This document shows, in pieces, positions 15,401-30,400 of a DNA stretch of 64,000 bases (position 1 is the stretch's first letter; each line of letters starts with the position of its first letter). The position numbers and the translations under genes were made by a program. Location of the stretch: the NCBI GenBank assembly GCA_900708905.1, contig CAADRB010000004.1, forward strand, positions 2,421,685-2,485,684, in the 5' to 3' direction. This DNA is from Hymenolepis diminuta. Lineage: Eukaryota; Platyhelminthes; Cestoda; Cyclophyllidea; Hymenolepididae. The notes below the pieces were generated by a model. That model searched no databases and had not been told where the DNA came from. It worked only from the letters and a program-made list of their open reading frames with translations.

Positions 15401-18400
15401 TCAAAATTAGTAGAAAGGGTTATGGATTCGCGTTTTCACTTGTGTGTAGACTGTGGTAGAAGTGGAGATGATTTTATGTATCAGGCATTTCCACTTTTTT
15501 ATTGTTACATTACATCTAAACATTTGCGAGGGCACATTACGAAAAATGCACAATGCATCCGGAATTCAAATAACGTAAGGACTTCAATGATCTGACCTTA
15601 TTTTCTACGTCTATTCAACTCTACATTCTTTTAATGAACTATTTAGCTGTTTCCCTTGTTCAGGATCTCCCTCCCGATTAAACACACAGGAACTCACTTT
15701 ACTACTAATAATAATAAATGTTGTTTAATTAGGCTTTTTACTGGCTTCAAGCTATTATCTAAATACATTTACTCGAAATAATAACTTTCATATTTATAGT
15801 TGACAGAAATAACCAAAATATCTTTTAATTTTTAAATTTAAAAAAATATTTATCAAGACAAATTTATACTTTTTGTAAGACAGCTTTCGTTTGCGCTTAG
15901 TTCCTTTGTTTTTGTGTCAGGCCAGAACGTTACCTCCTGTAAAATTGGAATTAAAAACTTACAAGTGATTTACAGAGGTTAAACTTTTGTGTGAACTAAA
16001 AGAAATCGGGTTCGAAATGCCAAAGCTATTCTTCTCGTGATCAAATATATTTTAAATGTGTTATTGCTGTAATCTTAACCTTCTAACTCAAATTTTGATC
16101 TTCTTTTAGGTATAGTTCGCAATTTGAAACCCAAAGATTCATTTTAATAACTTAATAGTAATTTAAGTAAGCAGTTGAATGGGGCTGACTGTCAAATTAC
16201 TGTAAATTGGGCGAAAAAATTGATTGACTGCAGAAATGCGGATGGTATTATCCGATAACATACGGAATATTAAAGCCAATAACAATATTTCAGATGTCCT
16301 ATTGCTAAATCAATATAAGGTCGAATGTATCTGGACAGAAAAGGGAATTTAAAAATGCATTATGTTTCCTAAAATGCTTCATGGTTTTACCAGTTAGCGG
16401 AATGGCCAACCTCACTGACTTGGCTAACAAAGGAGCTGCAGAGTTCAAATTTCTTACCGGGGAGTCTCAGTGATGGCACTCACTAGCCCAAGATGAGCGT
16501 TGGAGAACGCTTCCCTAAATAGGTTTGGGAATTATTTGCCTTATGGTCATTTTGATGGAATTTTAACCGTTCTTCAATGTCAAATATTATATGAAAATTT
16601 CAGATTATGAAAATAATCAACATCGGTCAGTATTTGGAAACAAATATCTCACCTAGGGAGGTCTCAAGGTGTATTTCTAATTTTTGCTTTGAAATTTCTT
16701 AAAAAATACCTTTCCTTTCTAATTTAGTATAAATCACGCTTTGAGGTTACACTCACTTGACACCAGGTAGGATCAATTTGTCTATTTCACACCACAAACT
16801 CCATGACGCAAAATGCAAAAATATAGTATATGCCTGTCTCTTTTTCAAAAAGTCAAATCCCTAGCTGGAATGCTCTCTTGTCACATTAGATGTAAATCTC
16901 GAAATTTCAATTTAAAATAATATTAATATACTTGGCCTCAGTCTATATATAGGACGCATTGAAGAACGATTCGTGCTAGTGAAAGGCGGGTATCTTAGTC
17001 GTATGAAATATGTTTCCAAAACAAAAGTAATGTAAATGCAGTGAATTTCAGTGATATCAAGTTTCCATTTGAACCATATTCAATGAAAAGGTAGTTAAGA
17101 TGTGTTAGTGACCCAGATCGATTGCAACCCCTTTAGTCACCAAATACTCCTCATCGCTTCTTAATTAGGTATTTTATAGTGTCATAATTTTTTGGACCTA
17201 TTGGCTGACCTCAATCTAGATCAGTATCGTTGCTGTAACCAAATTTCCTAAACTCAGGTCCACGTGCATGTAAATTGGATAGACGTAATCAGTTACGCCC
17301 TATATTTCTGACCTTGGATACATTGGGGTTGGCAATTTAGCGGCCTGGAATGAGGGTTTGCAGACATTCTAATATTCACGGTTAGTATCTTAGTACTGTC
17401 GAATCCCCAGTTAGGAGAAGAAAGCTTTAATCGGTGACGACTACAGATGTGGATCTTTAGAATTTCAGCAACTAACTGTGGTATAATATGAGTACAATCT
17501 AATCACAGTAGAAGAATATTAAATAAGTACTCAATAATCCCAGAAAAGAAATAATAATAACTTTTATTTACGAAATTAAACTTCACCACCAAGTCCCCTT
17601 TCCGAATTCGAAAATTTGCGCTATAATGATGCATTTATAAATTATATAATGTGATAAAATACTTCAGAGTGGTTTAAAATTAAATCCCCTTACAAAACCG
17701 CAGACTTCTAATTGTTTAAGAACATGCGAAGTTATTGGAATATTAAGAAGTGTGAATACCAGTTGTTTGGATTCAAAAATAGTAATAGGAAATTGCAGAA
17801 GTAGACACTCGAATCGATGCAATGACCCTCAAGAACTATCATGCAGAACTTAAGAGCACAAGTTCTGTGATGCTGCCTTGAGTTGTTCAAGAAATTTCTA
17901 ACAAATACGTTGTACGTTATTCCTATGCTCCTTTCACTAAGAATGTTCATTAATGATCATTTACAAAATTTTTAATAAAGTCACTCCTAATCACTGTATG
18001 CAGTATCAAGAATTTACTTGTGTAAGATAATTTTTGCATTTTTAGCTGGATGAATTTCAATTCTATTTTTAGAAAATAACAGTATTCTTTATTTAGATTA
18101 GTATTGTTAAAGTATGCTAAAGAAACCGATTGTAATAAAAATAATCTTGTACGATGAATTGCAGATAATGATTTGATTATTAAGTTCTATGTAGAGAGCT
18201 GAAAAGGGACCGAATAATATTTTAAAAAGTGATTTTTGTATAATATACAAATATTATAGCTTTGCTAAATGCAAAAATTCAAAGCCTGTCGTGAGATTCG
18301 GAGTAATTTATTTTCCTTAAGAATACAAGTGGATCTCTTTTCTTCATGTTTTTAATAGTACTTTGAAAAATAACAAGATTGATCCGTTCTGAGGACAGAA

Positions 18401-21400
18401 GTTAAAATAGCATGAACTAAAAATTTATTAATTATGTATAAATGAATATTGTTATGTTATTGTAAAGTAAGTACTATTCTATAATGCTAGGACGTCTAGA
18501 TTCTGCCGCTTTGATCTATTCGCTCATAAGATATGGCTAGGCGACAGCTGACAGACTCGAGAGATAAAGTAGGTTGCAGTTACTAAAAAATACTTTATTA
18601 ACTAAATAAAGACTTAATATACGAATACAAATTGGCTTCGTACTTTAAGGGCTTGGGGATCAAAAACTGCCAGACTGATAACAGTTTTCTGGCTCAAAGT
18701 ATTATCAAGCTATCAGAGCAGCGTGCGACAGCATATTGATAAGGAATTGGAGACAACCTCCGGGGCTTACTCATACCGAAAAATATAGAAGCTTAGTTTT
18801 TGCCGGCTTTATATCAAAATACCTCTATTCTAGTGATATGCACTCAAGGATTTGAGGAATTATCAACGAAGAGACTTATTGCGATTTACTTCTAAGTAAA
18901 AATGGCTATTCTTTGAGAATATTTGAGTTTTAAAAATCATATCGATTTGTTTAAAAACTGTCTACAGAAAAGAAAGTGATGCTCTGGTACAATCGACAGG
19001 ATCACCTTTCTACGTGGGCAACAATCAACAAGGCCTTCCAGTGCCCGATTTTTGGTTGTTTTAAGTTTTAGACAAGAGAAGAGCGGTTAACACTCCACAT
19101 AGCAGAATATCATCCACATTGTTGGCATCAGATTCATTTCGAGGTCTTCAAAAAATTTATTAAATAAGTAATAATATGTGTTTTAGACCTGAGATTTAAT
19201 TATACCGAATTCCATGGACCAAATCTCCCGTACTTTCCCAAAACTGTTCCCCCTCTGCCGTGGCTATGGATCCGATAGCTACTATCTTCATTAATAATCA
19301 TATATATATATGAAATTGTATTATTTCTGTTTTAGCCCCAGAAATCGTAAATTTTGATCCAATCACCTTCGCAACAGACATGTGGGCGATCGGTGTGATG
19401 ACCTATATCCTGTAAGCCGTAAAATTTTCCTTCTTTATTACGATTTTGTGCTTATATAGTATTTGTATCCCTTTACACCTTGACCATAATAATATTTACG
19501 TCGCAAACACTTTCTCATATTTGATTGCTATTTTCTTCTAAGGCGAGCACATAACTCGAAATACAGATATTTGGTCCCTCTAGGAGATCAAGTTCTCAGA
19601 AATCCCCTAGCTTGAACTTGCTTTTTACAATTCATACAAGTAGTATTTTCATTTAAGACACTATTTAGAATGCTAATTTAAAATTTTCTTAATTAAAATA
19701 AATAATCTATGATATCTGGAAAAGAGTTAATGAAGTTATGTTCTGTTGTGTTTGAGGCTGAAATTCTGCAAATATTGTTATTCATGGCAATGCAAAGTAG
19801 TTATGTTTTAGTTAAGTGATATTATTAGCATATTCAAAATATCAGAATAGTTTAATAGAAGATGAAAAATGAGAAAGATCGATCAGGAATACAAATGAGT
19901 TCAGATTGTCGATAGTATTTCTTTTTTGAAATCTGGGATCGTTTTGTTGTCCACTTTCTCAAAAGGGCATATAATTTAAAGTATCGCTAATTCCAGTAAG
20001 GCTGCTTTAATTATCTGACTGGGTTAGTCAAGGGGTCTCCCCTTGAAGTTCAATGATCTTATAGGCTAACGGGAATCAACATGCCCAGGTGGACAAAGGG
20101 TTTATTGAATGATAGTGGAGAAGGGGAAGAGAAAGTCAATTTATTAGAATAAAACAGGATAAACCGGCAGAACAAGGAATAAATCTCATAACGCTAATTT
20201 TTCAAAAGAGGTTTACATGATTCAGTTTAAATAAATGGCAATCATAACTTATAACGAGCGAAATTTAACAAAATTCTTAAAAATCTGAAGCGAGGTTACG
20301 CATTTTTCGGTAAGTTTACAAATTTAACTTACTACAAATTGACCTATCAACAACACAATGTTTTAAAGTTCAATTTGATTTGATTACATAATTTGATATC
20401 TGATTTTCTGGGTGGGAAAACAAATGTCCACGATATTCCGAGATCATTGACCAGTAGATTTAATTAAATGTTTCGTCATGCCACTTTGAAATAGATTAAA
20501 TAAAATATTTAATTTATATTCTGCAATAATTATGCTGTACTAGTGAAATACTTCCAGCGCTGGTGTGTTTCAATTTTAATTGTTTTTTTATAACTATTTT
20601 ACTATTCTCCGTGTTTCATTAACTTCTTAACAAATCTCATCTGTTGTATTCCAATTGAAAATCAGGGCACTTTCCAACAATTTCATAACATACTTCCTTA
20701 TAGACAAAAATGTGCCTATTACTACAGGGGAAATTATATTGTCCTTTTTGTAAGATATCCTGATATACTAAATGTTGGATCTTGCTTGTTTTTGACCTTA
20801 TCTCGTGTATATGTGATATTTCCAGTAATAGTTGAAAAAATAATAATAAATTTATTGATACAGTGGCAATAAATACCAATTGTGTATGGAATTTGCTAAC
20901 ATGCACCTCCAGCAATTGTAAAAGGCAATTTTTTATTTTGAAATGGCTAAATTATGAACTTGAAAAGAAAATGAACTAATCTTTATTTGTAACAATTAGG
21001 GATCTAAGTACCTGGGCATGTATTTCGATAAATACATTCACAAAAAAAATTACTTTCACACTTCATAGGGTGTCGATAACCAGGTGAACTAATGAAAAAT
21101 TACACCTCTGGAGACATTTATTGGTGGTAAATTTCCAATCAAATGTGATTTTTAGCTCCTCGTACTTTTTGGAAAAATTTTATGCTTTATTTTCTAGATT
21201 TTTATAGTCATTCACTGATGAAAAATTTGCAAATTAATATTTTAGGCATTAATTCGATGATATTTCAAAACTGATCGGTGATTTAAAACCGCAGGGATAA
21301 AGCAATGGTCATTTTTATTGTGAAGATCATAAAAGTACATGATTTACACTTATGAACTCTACTAAAAGTGCTCCACTGTTTTTCCTTTAAAACTGATTTT

Positions 21401-24400
21401 ATTCGCAATTTGCGCCTGCTTTCAGTAATTAACATTTGGAGCAAATTGCGGGTATTTTTCCCGGTTAGATTATCTGATCACAAAACTCTCGTTAAAGAGC
21501 AACGTGCTTCACTTTTATTCGGAAATTATTACATTGCATATATTTAATAATATCCCTATTTTCTCTATTGACGATGAACAACAGAAGATAATAACAACCA
21601 TCCGTCTTCTTATAGTGTTCATCAAGATATTCATGCAAGCGTATACATAGCTCAATGACCTTAAACTTGGGGATTCGGTCCGCGGATTTGTTCACTATTC
21701 AACTCTGATTGAGGCACATGTGTTGATATTTCTTCCTACTTTCAGAATTTGCTTAGTGTATCTGTTTGCGATTTTTAATATAGAATATGGTCCTTCTCAA
21801 AGATACGTTAATAAAACGCTTAATGAGAGAATTGGGAACAAAATTTGGAAGTACGACAGTTAAATTACCCTTGACTTAAAACACCCAGAAGTGCCGTATT
21901 GGAAATAGCTTGTGTTTGTTATGTTTATGAAAAATGTGACATCTTCAATAGCATATTAGCATCACCTTTCTATCTGAGAACATTCGCATATACTTAGTTA
22001 CCCTACATACAACTTTTCCTTCTAGAATTCCTTAAAATCAGACTTCAGAGATTCAAAGTTAGATAGATTTTAGCAGGTGCTTTATCCCTGAGAGATTGTT
22101 CATGTCAAAGGCTTCCCTTACCAAGGCGCCTTGCCCTAGATACATAAAATTCACACTTTTGCCAATCGTCTATGAACAAGAGTATCCATTATTTTGTTAA
22201 ATGCCATTTAATTCTAATAAAGCATTTATAATTACTTCCATGTGACCTTTAAAATAAAAGCAGTCACTTCCCTTAATTTTTTGGAATAAGAAGTTTGCTT
22301 CCTGTTTTAAATACAAGTAATTAATTTGCTTCTATTTACCATTCGTCAGAATCGTAAACTATCAGTTTGATTTGAAAAATCTTGAAAATTTACCTTTTGT
22401 ATTCATTACTATTCCTCTTTACATTTTACGTTTCTGTAGCTGAAAGTTGATAAGATTGTTAGCGCGAATTTACTATTTCTTAAAAATTTTTTTGGCAAGA
22501 AAATCCATTTTTTCTGATGCGTCACGTATCTAAATAAACTTCCATTTATGCAATTCAATTAAAAGTATAAACTCGTCAAGGATTTGAATTACATCAAATA
22601 CTTATTTTCTCAAAACTGAGAGGTCGCAACGTCTCTTATGAATACCGTAATTGCGTCATGAAGGAATAAGGAAAGACCAGAACACTTAAAAATGGACACG
22701 ACTTGATTCATCTAGACATCTAGGGGAGGACCAATCTGGAGAAAAAGTGAAATTACATTTAAATTGTACTTAATGTTCAAATGTAGAGGTTAAGGTCAGT
22801 AGTTTACTATAACCGTATGAAAGGTCAAATACAAAGTAAGTTTACACATTCATCTATTTTATTTGACTTTCTTTTATTAAGAGAGGTCAAAATCTAGAAA
22901 TTTTAACGTGGGAAAGCATCTGAACACGAGAAATTAAAATAGTTCAAAAACAAAAATGAAGGGGAGCGAATCAAATAGAAGTTGACAGTAAGGTCAAGAT
23001 ATAAAATATCTTATTTTATTTAACTTTTTAATTGGGTTGTGTACAGTGTCCGCAAGGTATCTGTGGACATCTTACGCACTTTTAGAAAAACAGAAAACGA
23101 ATCTGTTGATGGTCGAAACTCACAATTTCTTATAACAAAACCAATAAACATTTAATCAAACTAAACCTTATTCTACATATCCTCCTTCGGATTCTATTAC
23201 CTACCTCTTTCGTGTACAAAAGCGAGTGAATGCAACCTCCCATTAGGTGGTCTTCATTCATGCCCCCCATTCCCCGGCCTATTACTTCCTTCAGAAAGGA
23301 GAATTTGGTGTTGTGGGGATACTTATCAACTTCCTTTTCAACCACACCCCATCTCACACATTTCAATCTTAAAGGTTAAGGTCCAGTGAGTTAGAAGGCG
23401 GGCATAAGTTTGGTGTGACATAGTGACGAAAATTCTCGATCATCTAATCCTGAGTTTTGAGATCTTTATTGGATGGAGCCGAGTCTTGATGGAGTAGGAT
23501 ATAGGGTCTTCCTCCATGGGCTACGTTGTCTATCCAAGGCGGCTTAACAACGATGATTCGGGGAGCCTTCACAGTGGCATCCGCACCTGCATTGACTCTA
23601 AGGTCTTGTGGAAAAAATTGAGGAGTCATGATGTACCCTTCACTGAAATAACAACAACACCGAAAACTATCACTGTTGGTGGAAACTTCATGCACATTCA
23701 TAACAGTTGGAACTTCAGTGGGGTTCGCTCACACATACCCACCTATCATTTCTTCCATTGACTTTTCATTTCGATGGAATTTTTGGTCGGAGTAAAACTA
23801 AAGACACTCCTGTTCTTCTGGGTGCTTCAATTTGTTTAAGAGTGGTTTTGCATGCATTAAACGATTTCCTTCAGTTGTTTTTGTCCACGTAAACTGACCT
23901 CGTCTAAGAACCTATGAGATGTGTATTTGAGGTGTTGATGAACAACATCCCACATATATTGTTGTTCCTTCAGACACTTGAAGATCTTTGGCAAGATATC
24001 GCGCATTGACTACCCACAATTTCTGTCGATCATGCCATGTTATGCACTCTTCTGACAGATTCAGGTGTTCTGAGTGAGTGAGTGTGTGAGTGAGTGAGCA
24101 GAGCGTTGACAATGCTCCTGTTTTCTCTTCCTCGTGGCGGCCAATTCATCTCCATTGCCATCATTCAGCAGCTCCTTTCTAACTTTACAAACGAAAAATT
24201 TTGCTATTTCTAAATTCTTGTGTTTCTAGTAGAGCGTCTATCATTTCATTAGTTATAGAAGTATCTGCCATGAGATCTTGTGATGTAAAAAATACATTAC
24301 TTATTATCGTGCTAGTTTAATAAATTACTAAAGTATAGGTATATCCTCAGATACCTTACACAACTTGTACATTATGCTTAATGAGAATTCCACGGTTGTC

Positions 24401-27400
24401 ATGGTCACGTCATGTCACGGTTGGTTGATTTATTTTGTTCCCCAAAATCTCAAAAGGGCGGAAAGATAGAGGTTAGCATGATTCCGTTTGGCTACTATTA
24501 CCCTTATGTTCTATTTCATATTTTGCAAGACGATAAGAAACCTTCTCTAAGAAATACTTTTCTGTACTTCTCCAAGTTCGATTTCGACTTCAAAGTTAAT
24601 TAATTTTGTCACAATTAAGCGATGGTTTAAATCAAATATAAATCTCATTTTAATGAATGTTTGACAAAATTTTTCACATAAATTAAAGGTTTCTGTGCTT
24701 GTTGATAGTCAAATTTAATTAAATAGAAAGTCTCTAACATTAATAATAAATCAGGATCCACTTTATCTGACGTACTAAAACTTCACTTAAAAGTGAAGTT
24801 CTAGTTCTTTTTTCAAATATTTAACCAACATTTTGCGGTGGTTTCTAAAGTGCATATAGCAACTAATGGAAAAAATATTATAATGATTAATTTTTTAATA
24901 AAATGTAAAGTCACCGCTGCAATGAACTCCATCTGGCTGTGGTATATTTGAGGCCTTTACGTAAGTATCGGCGAACTTCATTGGATACAGGAAATATACT
25001 TATTTACAGGACATCATTAATCGTTCAATTTAATGTTGTCAGTAAATTATCCCCAAAGACTGCGAAAATGAACTCCCGAGGAACCTAGGGACAAATGCTG
25101 ATAGTTGAACAGTGGAATATGACGCAATAAGCCACAAATATTAAGTAAAAAATGAGCCTCACGATTTATTTGACATTCAACCGAAGTTGGATTAATTTGA
25201 TGTGTTTATTCGCAATCCACTTTTCCTCCTTATTGCTCTATTTTACTATTCTCACCCACCGATTCGATATGTATTTTTGCTATGAAATGGGTACTACTAA
25301 TAATTGAAATTTATTATTATTGAACAACAAGGGATTTTCGGAATGTTAGATTTCAGTTAGAGAGGTTTTTTGAAGCGTTTTATTCCAATTTAAATTAACA
25401 TCAAAAAATTGTCTTTGATCAGATAAATGCGCAGTATAGGCAAAGGATGCGTATTCCTGAATCTAGGTAGAAGATTCCTGTTTGATTATTAATGAGAGCT
25501 AATTAATATTTGAACAATTAAAGGAAGTTTTTAATTTTGTCTTCAAATATTAAAATTCGTAAACAATATAATTGAAATAATTTGTTTATTAATCAGGGCT
25601 TGCATGATAGTGTTCATATTTTCAAATGAATGAATATTTATATTTTCTTTTTACCTTTTACCTTTCAGACTCAGCGGTATCTCGCCTTTTGCGGGCGATT
25701 CACAAGTAGAGACGTTCCAGAACATTCTAGAATGTTCAGTCACATTTGATAGGGAAGAGTTTACCAATGTTTCTCTCGAAGCTCAAGATTTCATAGCCCG
25801 GCTTTTACGAAAGAATCCACGGTAGATGCGAAGTTAATTTTACATTTAATTATATTTAATTTCAATGTGGAGCAATTTTATCGTATTTAAATTATAAAAA
25901 AACCTTCATATTATACAAACTCAAAATTTATTCGTCCAGCTTCCTGATTTGTTAACTATTGCTTTTTATATGTTTAAACCCGTTATTTAATTATTCACAT
26001 ATAAATTAATAATTATTTTGCATTTACAGAAAGCGGGACACAGCTTCAGACTGCCTTCGACATCCTTGGGTCTCGGTACGTGGCAATAAATTTGTGAAGG
26101 CGATTTTTAGACTAACGCACAAATTACAAATGTTAATTTTGCCCATAATTCTTAAATAATTTAATTTTAGTTATTAGTATTTTAATCAGAAATGATAAGG
26201 CGAAATTGACGTGCATTTAAAGTATTATTTGTGGTAAATTTTATATCGATTAAACTTTTGGACAGGAAGATAAGTAACTTTCAAAATTACTTCACTCAGG
26301 ATGAACATCAATAACTCTAGAGTCGGTTTCCTTCTTTTCGTAGAGAATAACTACTGGCTTAACATTTTTAAATATTTGACATAGTTCATATAATATTAGC
26401 TTAAAAATAGATAATCTAGGTGAATCAACTGCCAATATATTGTCACCATAGTCAATAATAATTAATAACGGTAAATTTGTGAAAAAAATGTAACTCAAGT
26501 GAACTCGATTTTTTTCAATTCAGGCGCCTGTTTTTTTCGAATGTAGTGTTTTTAATTCTCAAAACAATATTACATATGGGGATCTGCACTTCAAAATAGT
26601 TTATATCTGAATAGGAGTGAACTACAATTTTTATGAATTTTTGCTGTCCAGTTGGACATCATCTGTTGAAAATTTCCCAGAGAATTATTTTGACCAGCTG
26701 TTTGCGTTCATCTTCTACGTGATACATTTCAGCCGAGATCACTTTGTTGCTGAAAGCGAGAAAAATTTTTAGTCTATTTTGATATTTAAGTAAATTTTAG
26801 ACCTCCAATTTTAAAACTTCATTCAAAAGGTTTTCAATATCTACTGTAGGAATAAATTTAAAATTCAGATTAATAAGAATAAAAGTGAAATTAATATTAA
26901 TTGGAAAATAATCACAGGTTTAAAATGGTTTTTTAAATAATTTCCGTAAGTAGGCAATTTATTTCTAATTTTAGACTGAAATCGCAGCACCCTAATTAAA
27001 AAATAGTTAATTCTAACTGCGTTTCAGTGTATTAACTGTATTAAGTAATAAATATTGGCGGGAAAATGAGGATGCTTTTGCGTTTCAAGTTTCTGTTTCA
27101 AGATCCTTTGGTGTTGATTTCGTGTTTTATCGATAGAGTTTATTCTTCATTTTCAAGCAACGTATCAAAATTAATTTTTTAAACGACAGCATTTCACAAA
27201 ATCTGATTTGAACCTTTAGGGAAAATTTTCTTCGTTTGGTATGTAGTAAATTAAAAATTTTGAGAGCGAAGAAAAGTTGGCAGTTCTTTTCATGTACTTT
27301 GGATTCCTAACCTTTAAGGATAGGTAATAATGTGTTTTTAAATGTGTTCATTGGAACTGATATTTCATATGGGAATTTATATCATGGCGTGTTAATAAAA

Positions 27401-30400
27401 TATCAGTAATTACTTTGCATTTTGTTCAAATATAACAAAACTAGATCTCCCATGGCAGCATTCGTTAGGATACATAAGCTAGCTGTTGGAATCAGTGTTG
27501 TTAGAACTGCATGTGGCATAAATCATAGGAACTAAACACATGTGTGGTGCATTAGTTCCCCTTGTAGCCATAACTTCTCAGGTGATTTGGCTTTGTTGTG
27601 CATTTATGTGTGCACATTTCTTGAATTGAACTCTCTCTCTCTCTCTCTCTCTCTATAGAAGTTTGATGACCAAGACGGGGGAGGGGGGTGAGAGAACAGC
27701 ATTGTAGCTTTTGCTGGATTTAGAAAGGAAATCTCTAATATATAAGTGGTGTTAAAAAATGACGCTGTTTTATTCACAAAGATTTCAATACTGATTCTCA
27801 AACCCACTGAAAGGAGACACTCTTCAACATCCATTTTAAGTCAAAGAAAGACATTCTGGAGTTGACCTTATGTTTATCAATCAGTCCGATGTTTTAGTAC
27901 CAAAAAAATATTTTACAAATTTTAATCATTGGCTAACATCTGAACATACGAAACTGCAAAACTATTCGGTAAAAGATGGAAGGGTGGAGGTTTAATTGAA
28001 ACATAATGACGTCAAGATGTCTTTATTCGGAACTAGACATTTACCTATTTGAAATCTTGAAATATTCATTTGTCCACATTCTCATAAGGAATATTATCCA
28101 TTTTGTAATGTCCAACATTCCGAGGTTCAATTTTCATGACTTGATATCTAGGTTTCTAGTCGAGGTGACTTTTGCAATATTCATAGCTTGTTAATAAGTC
28201 GACTTAATTGAACGGTTGGTTAATCCACTTTGATTTGTTTAAGTCTTCTTAAGGACATAAGGAGGTAGATGAGAATAGCAAAAATGTCGAAGTTTGCCCG
28301 AGTGCAATCAAGGTCAACTCTCGTTTTTGTAAATATCTCTACACACATTGAGGTGCTAATAACCGGCTTCTAGAAGAAATTGACAATTTATAGTGTTATC
28401 TTTAAGGCGTTTAATGAATCTCAAATTATTTGTAAATTAACTACCAACATAATAATTTGGCCCAATTTATGTTTATATCTGCGTATAATTCGAATATTAA
28501 AAAGGGGATGGATATTCTTGATGTTCTCCATTTTCTTTTATTTATCCTATCATTTGAATATACTAAGTGGAATGTAGTTCCAGGGCTTATTATTTGCATA
28601 AATAGATTGAACAACACCTCTATAAATGTCACGTAAAGGAATGAAAAGAAAGAAGAGAAAAAAGAAAGAAAATATTTCCCGTTATGCGGTGTTATTTATT
28701 TTAATATATTTTGCCTCTGAGAATGTTGCTCCTGCTAATTTAGCATTAAAGTAAATGTATATGATATTGCAGAAGTTGATTCAGAATACATAATTCACAT
28801 TCACCGGACTATTTCTCACAAAATAATCACTTGTAGCATATTTATGGGAACAGACTCTGTTCAATACGAGTTTTGACTTTATTGTGGCATGATTATCTTT
28901 AGCTCTGTAATAATTTAAAACAATGGTTATTATCTGTTTAAGTTAGCGAACCAATAAGGTTATTCTAACTCGATGCTCTAGAATATTCTATAAAATAAGT
29001 ACGTTTATAAATAGATCATATCAAAAATCCGAATTTGGCAAAAGAGGTATATGACTTTCAAGTTCTTGCTTATTAATTTTAGGGGTCTGCGAAATTTAAT
29101 GATTACCTTTCTTGTATTCTAATCTCTAGACTTGATTTCCTTCCAGCTTCAAAATACAGGTTTATTCACAACAACTTTTTATATTTGTCTATTTTCCATT
29201 CATTTTGTATTCCACAGAGTAGTCTGGGTTCCTGAAGGATTGAAAGAAGCCTACACCTGATCGTAAAATTTAGAAGAATGGTTGCCTGGAGAAGTTTGTT
29301 AAGTATGACAGATATTTCAATTTTTAGATTTAATTTTAATTACTTGCCATTTTGTTAATGAACGATTAATGCATTTGCTTATAGACTATTCACAAACTCT
29401 GTCTGAGCCGCATTTATTTAACAATCTGAAATATACTACACATACACGTGAGATAAACCACGGATACGAATCAGATAGGTCGTTATGCAAGTTATATTTT
29501 ATTAACTTCCACTCTCCGTGCTTTATTTCATCCTATAATACTATTTAAACAACATAACTTAATGTTTCTGCACTTTAAATAGTCGCAAGTATCAAGAGAT
29601 AATTGTGAATTGATAAGATAGTTGAGTTTGGATCAGAGTCTAATAGCAAATTCTGTTAATCACTTGTAATGATCTATTGCTAAATTTTGTGGACATGGAT
29701 TTAAAGATGTATTAAATATGAAGGGTTTGGATGTTATACACTTTCCTCTTGAATTCAAAAATGAATGGGTAATGTTCGTTTAAGTAACTTAAAATGTTCA
29801 AACGGATAAAAGAGTAAAGCTTAACTCTATTGGTTTTTTTTCTAGTTGACGTAGTTAAACATCGATACACTAAATAAATTCTGGTTTTTTTGAAATTTCT
29901 GATAAAGTACGTGGTTGGTTTACATGATCTGAATCTCATCTGCCAGCCATCTACTTATTTCTCATCAGCCAAAAATGGAATTCACCCTTTTCCTGTTTTC
30001 GTTTTTTGATATACTACATCATCTTTTCTCTTCAGGTTATTTGATTGTAAACATATTTTTATGTAGGTATAGTTTAACCCATATTTTTATTATGTTTGGT
30101 CCCAAATTCCTTGAATTTAGGTTTTAAAATTCCATTCACCATATGTTTGGCAATTACGTTCTGTCATTTGTCCTTAACGTGTCCTCCCTATTGAGGAAAT
30201 GAGGTAGTTTGTATTCAACTTCATGACCTACGGTGATTCACTCGTGTCAAAGCGTGTCATTTTGAACTTTTATACAGCCTGTCATACGCCAACTTACTGG
30301 TGAACCTGAAGTGATCCCGAAAATCGATTTGAACGGCATTACCTCACAGAAGAAAACCCAGGTTACAACTGCAAGTGGATCTAATGGATCCACTGTAAGT

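Larger units (their letters stand above)
7321..19335 (+). other. Kinase intron 4 (12 kb)
   Basis: AT-rich intron holding dispersed-repeat copies at 11110-11440 and 13795-14065, a SINE-like element at 16393-16530 and a GC-richer island around 10560-10790 with a short antisense open frame. The open frames at 8102-8386 and 8515-8778 show no recognisable protein. The frames at 11214-11536 lie mainly in the repeat. Confidence 0.7.
19412..25668 (+). other. Kinase intron 5 (6.3 kb)
   Basis: It contains a dispersed-repeat copy (20250-20490), another copy (22895-24440) split by mariner copy 1, and a 10-bp-arm hairpin at 24775-24804. No host coding exon was seen. Confidence 0.7.
26076..30277 (+). other. 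Kinase intron 7 (4.2 kb)
   Basis: It contains a (CT)12 tract and a dispersed-repeat copy at 27905-28280. A calmodulin-binding exon of DAPK/MLCK type would be expected about here if one existed, but I could not recognise one. Confidence 0.6.

Noticed and set aside
24061..24110. Short tandem GAGT/GTGA repeat suspected as a CRISPR-like or satellite array
   Set aside because: It is a simple-sequence stretch inside mariner copy 1 and is mirrored in copy 2.
29218..29260. Possible terminal exon after a CCACAG acceptor giving a short alternative kinase C-terminus
   Set aside because: In the phase required by exon 7 it gives only five codons before a stop, and exon 8 fits in phase with a full tail.
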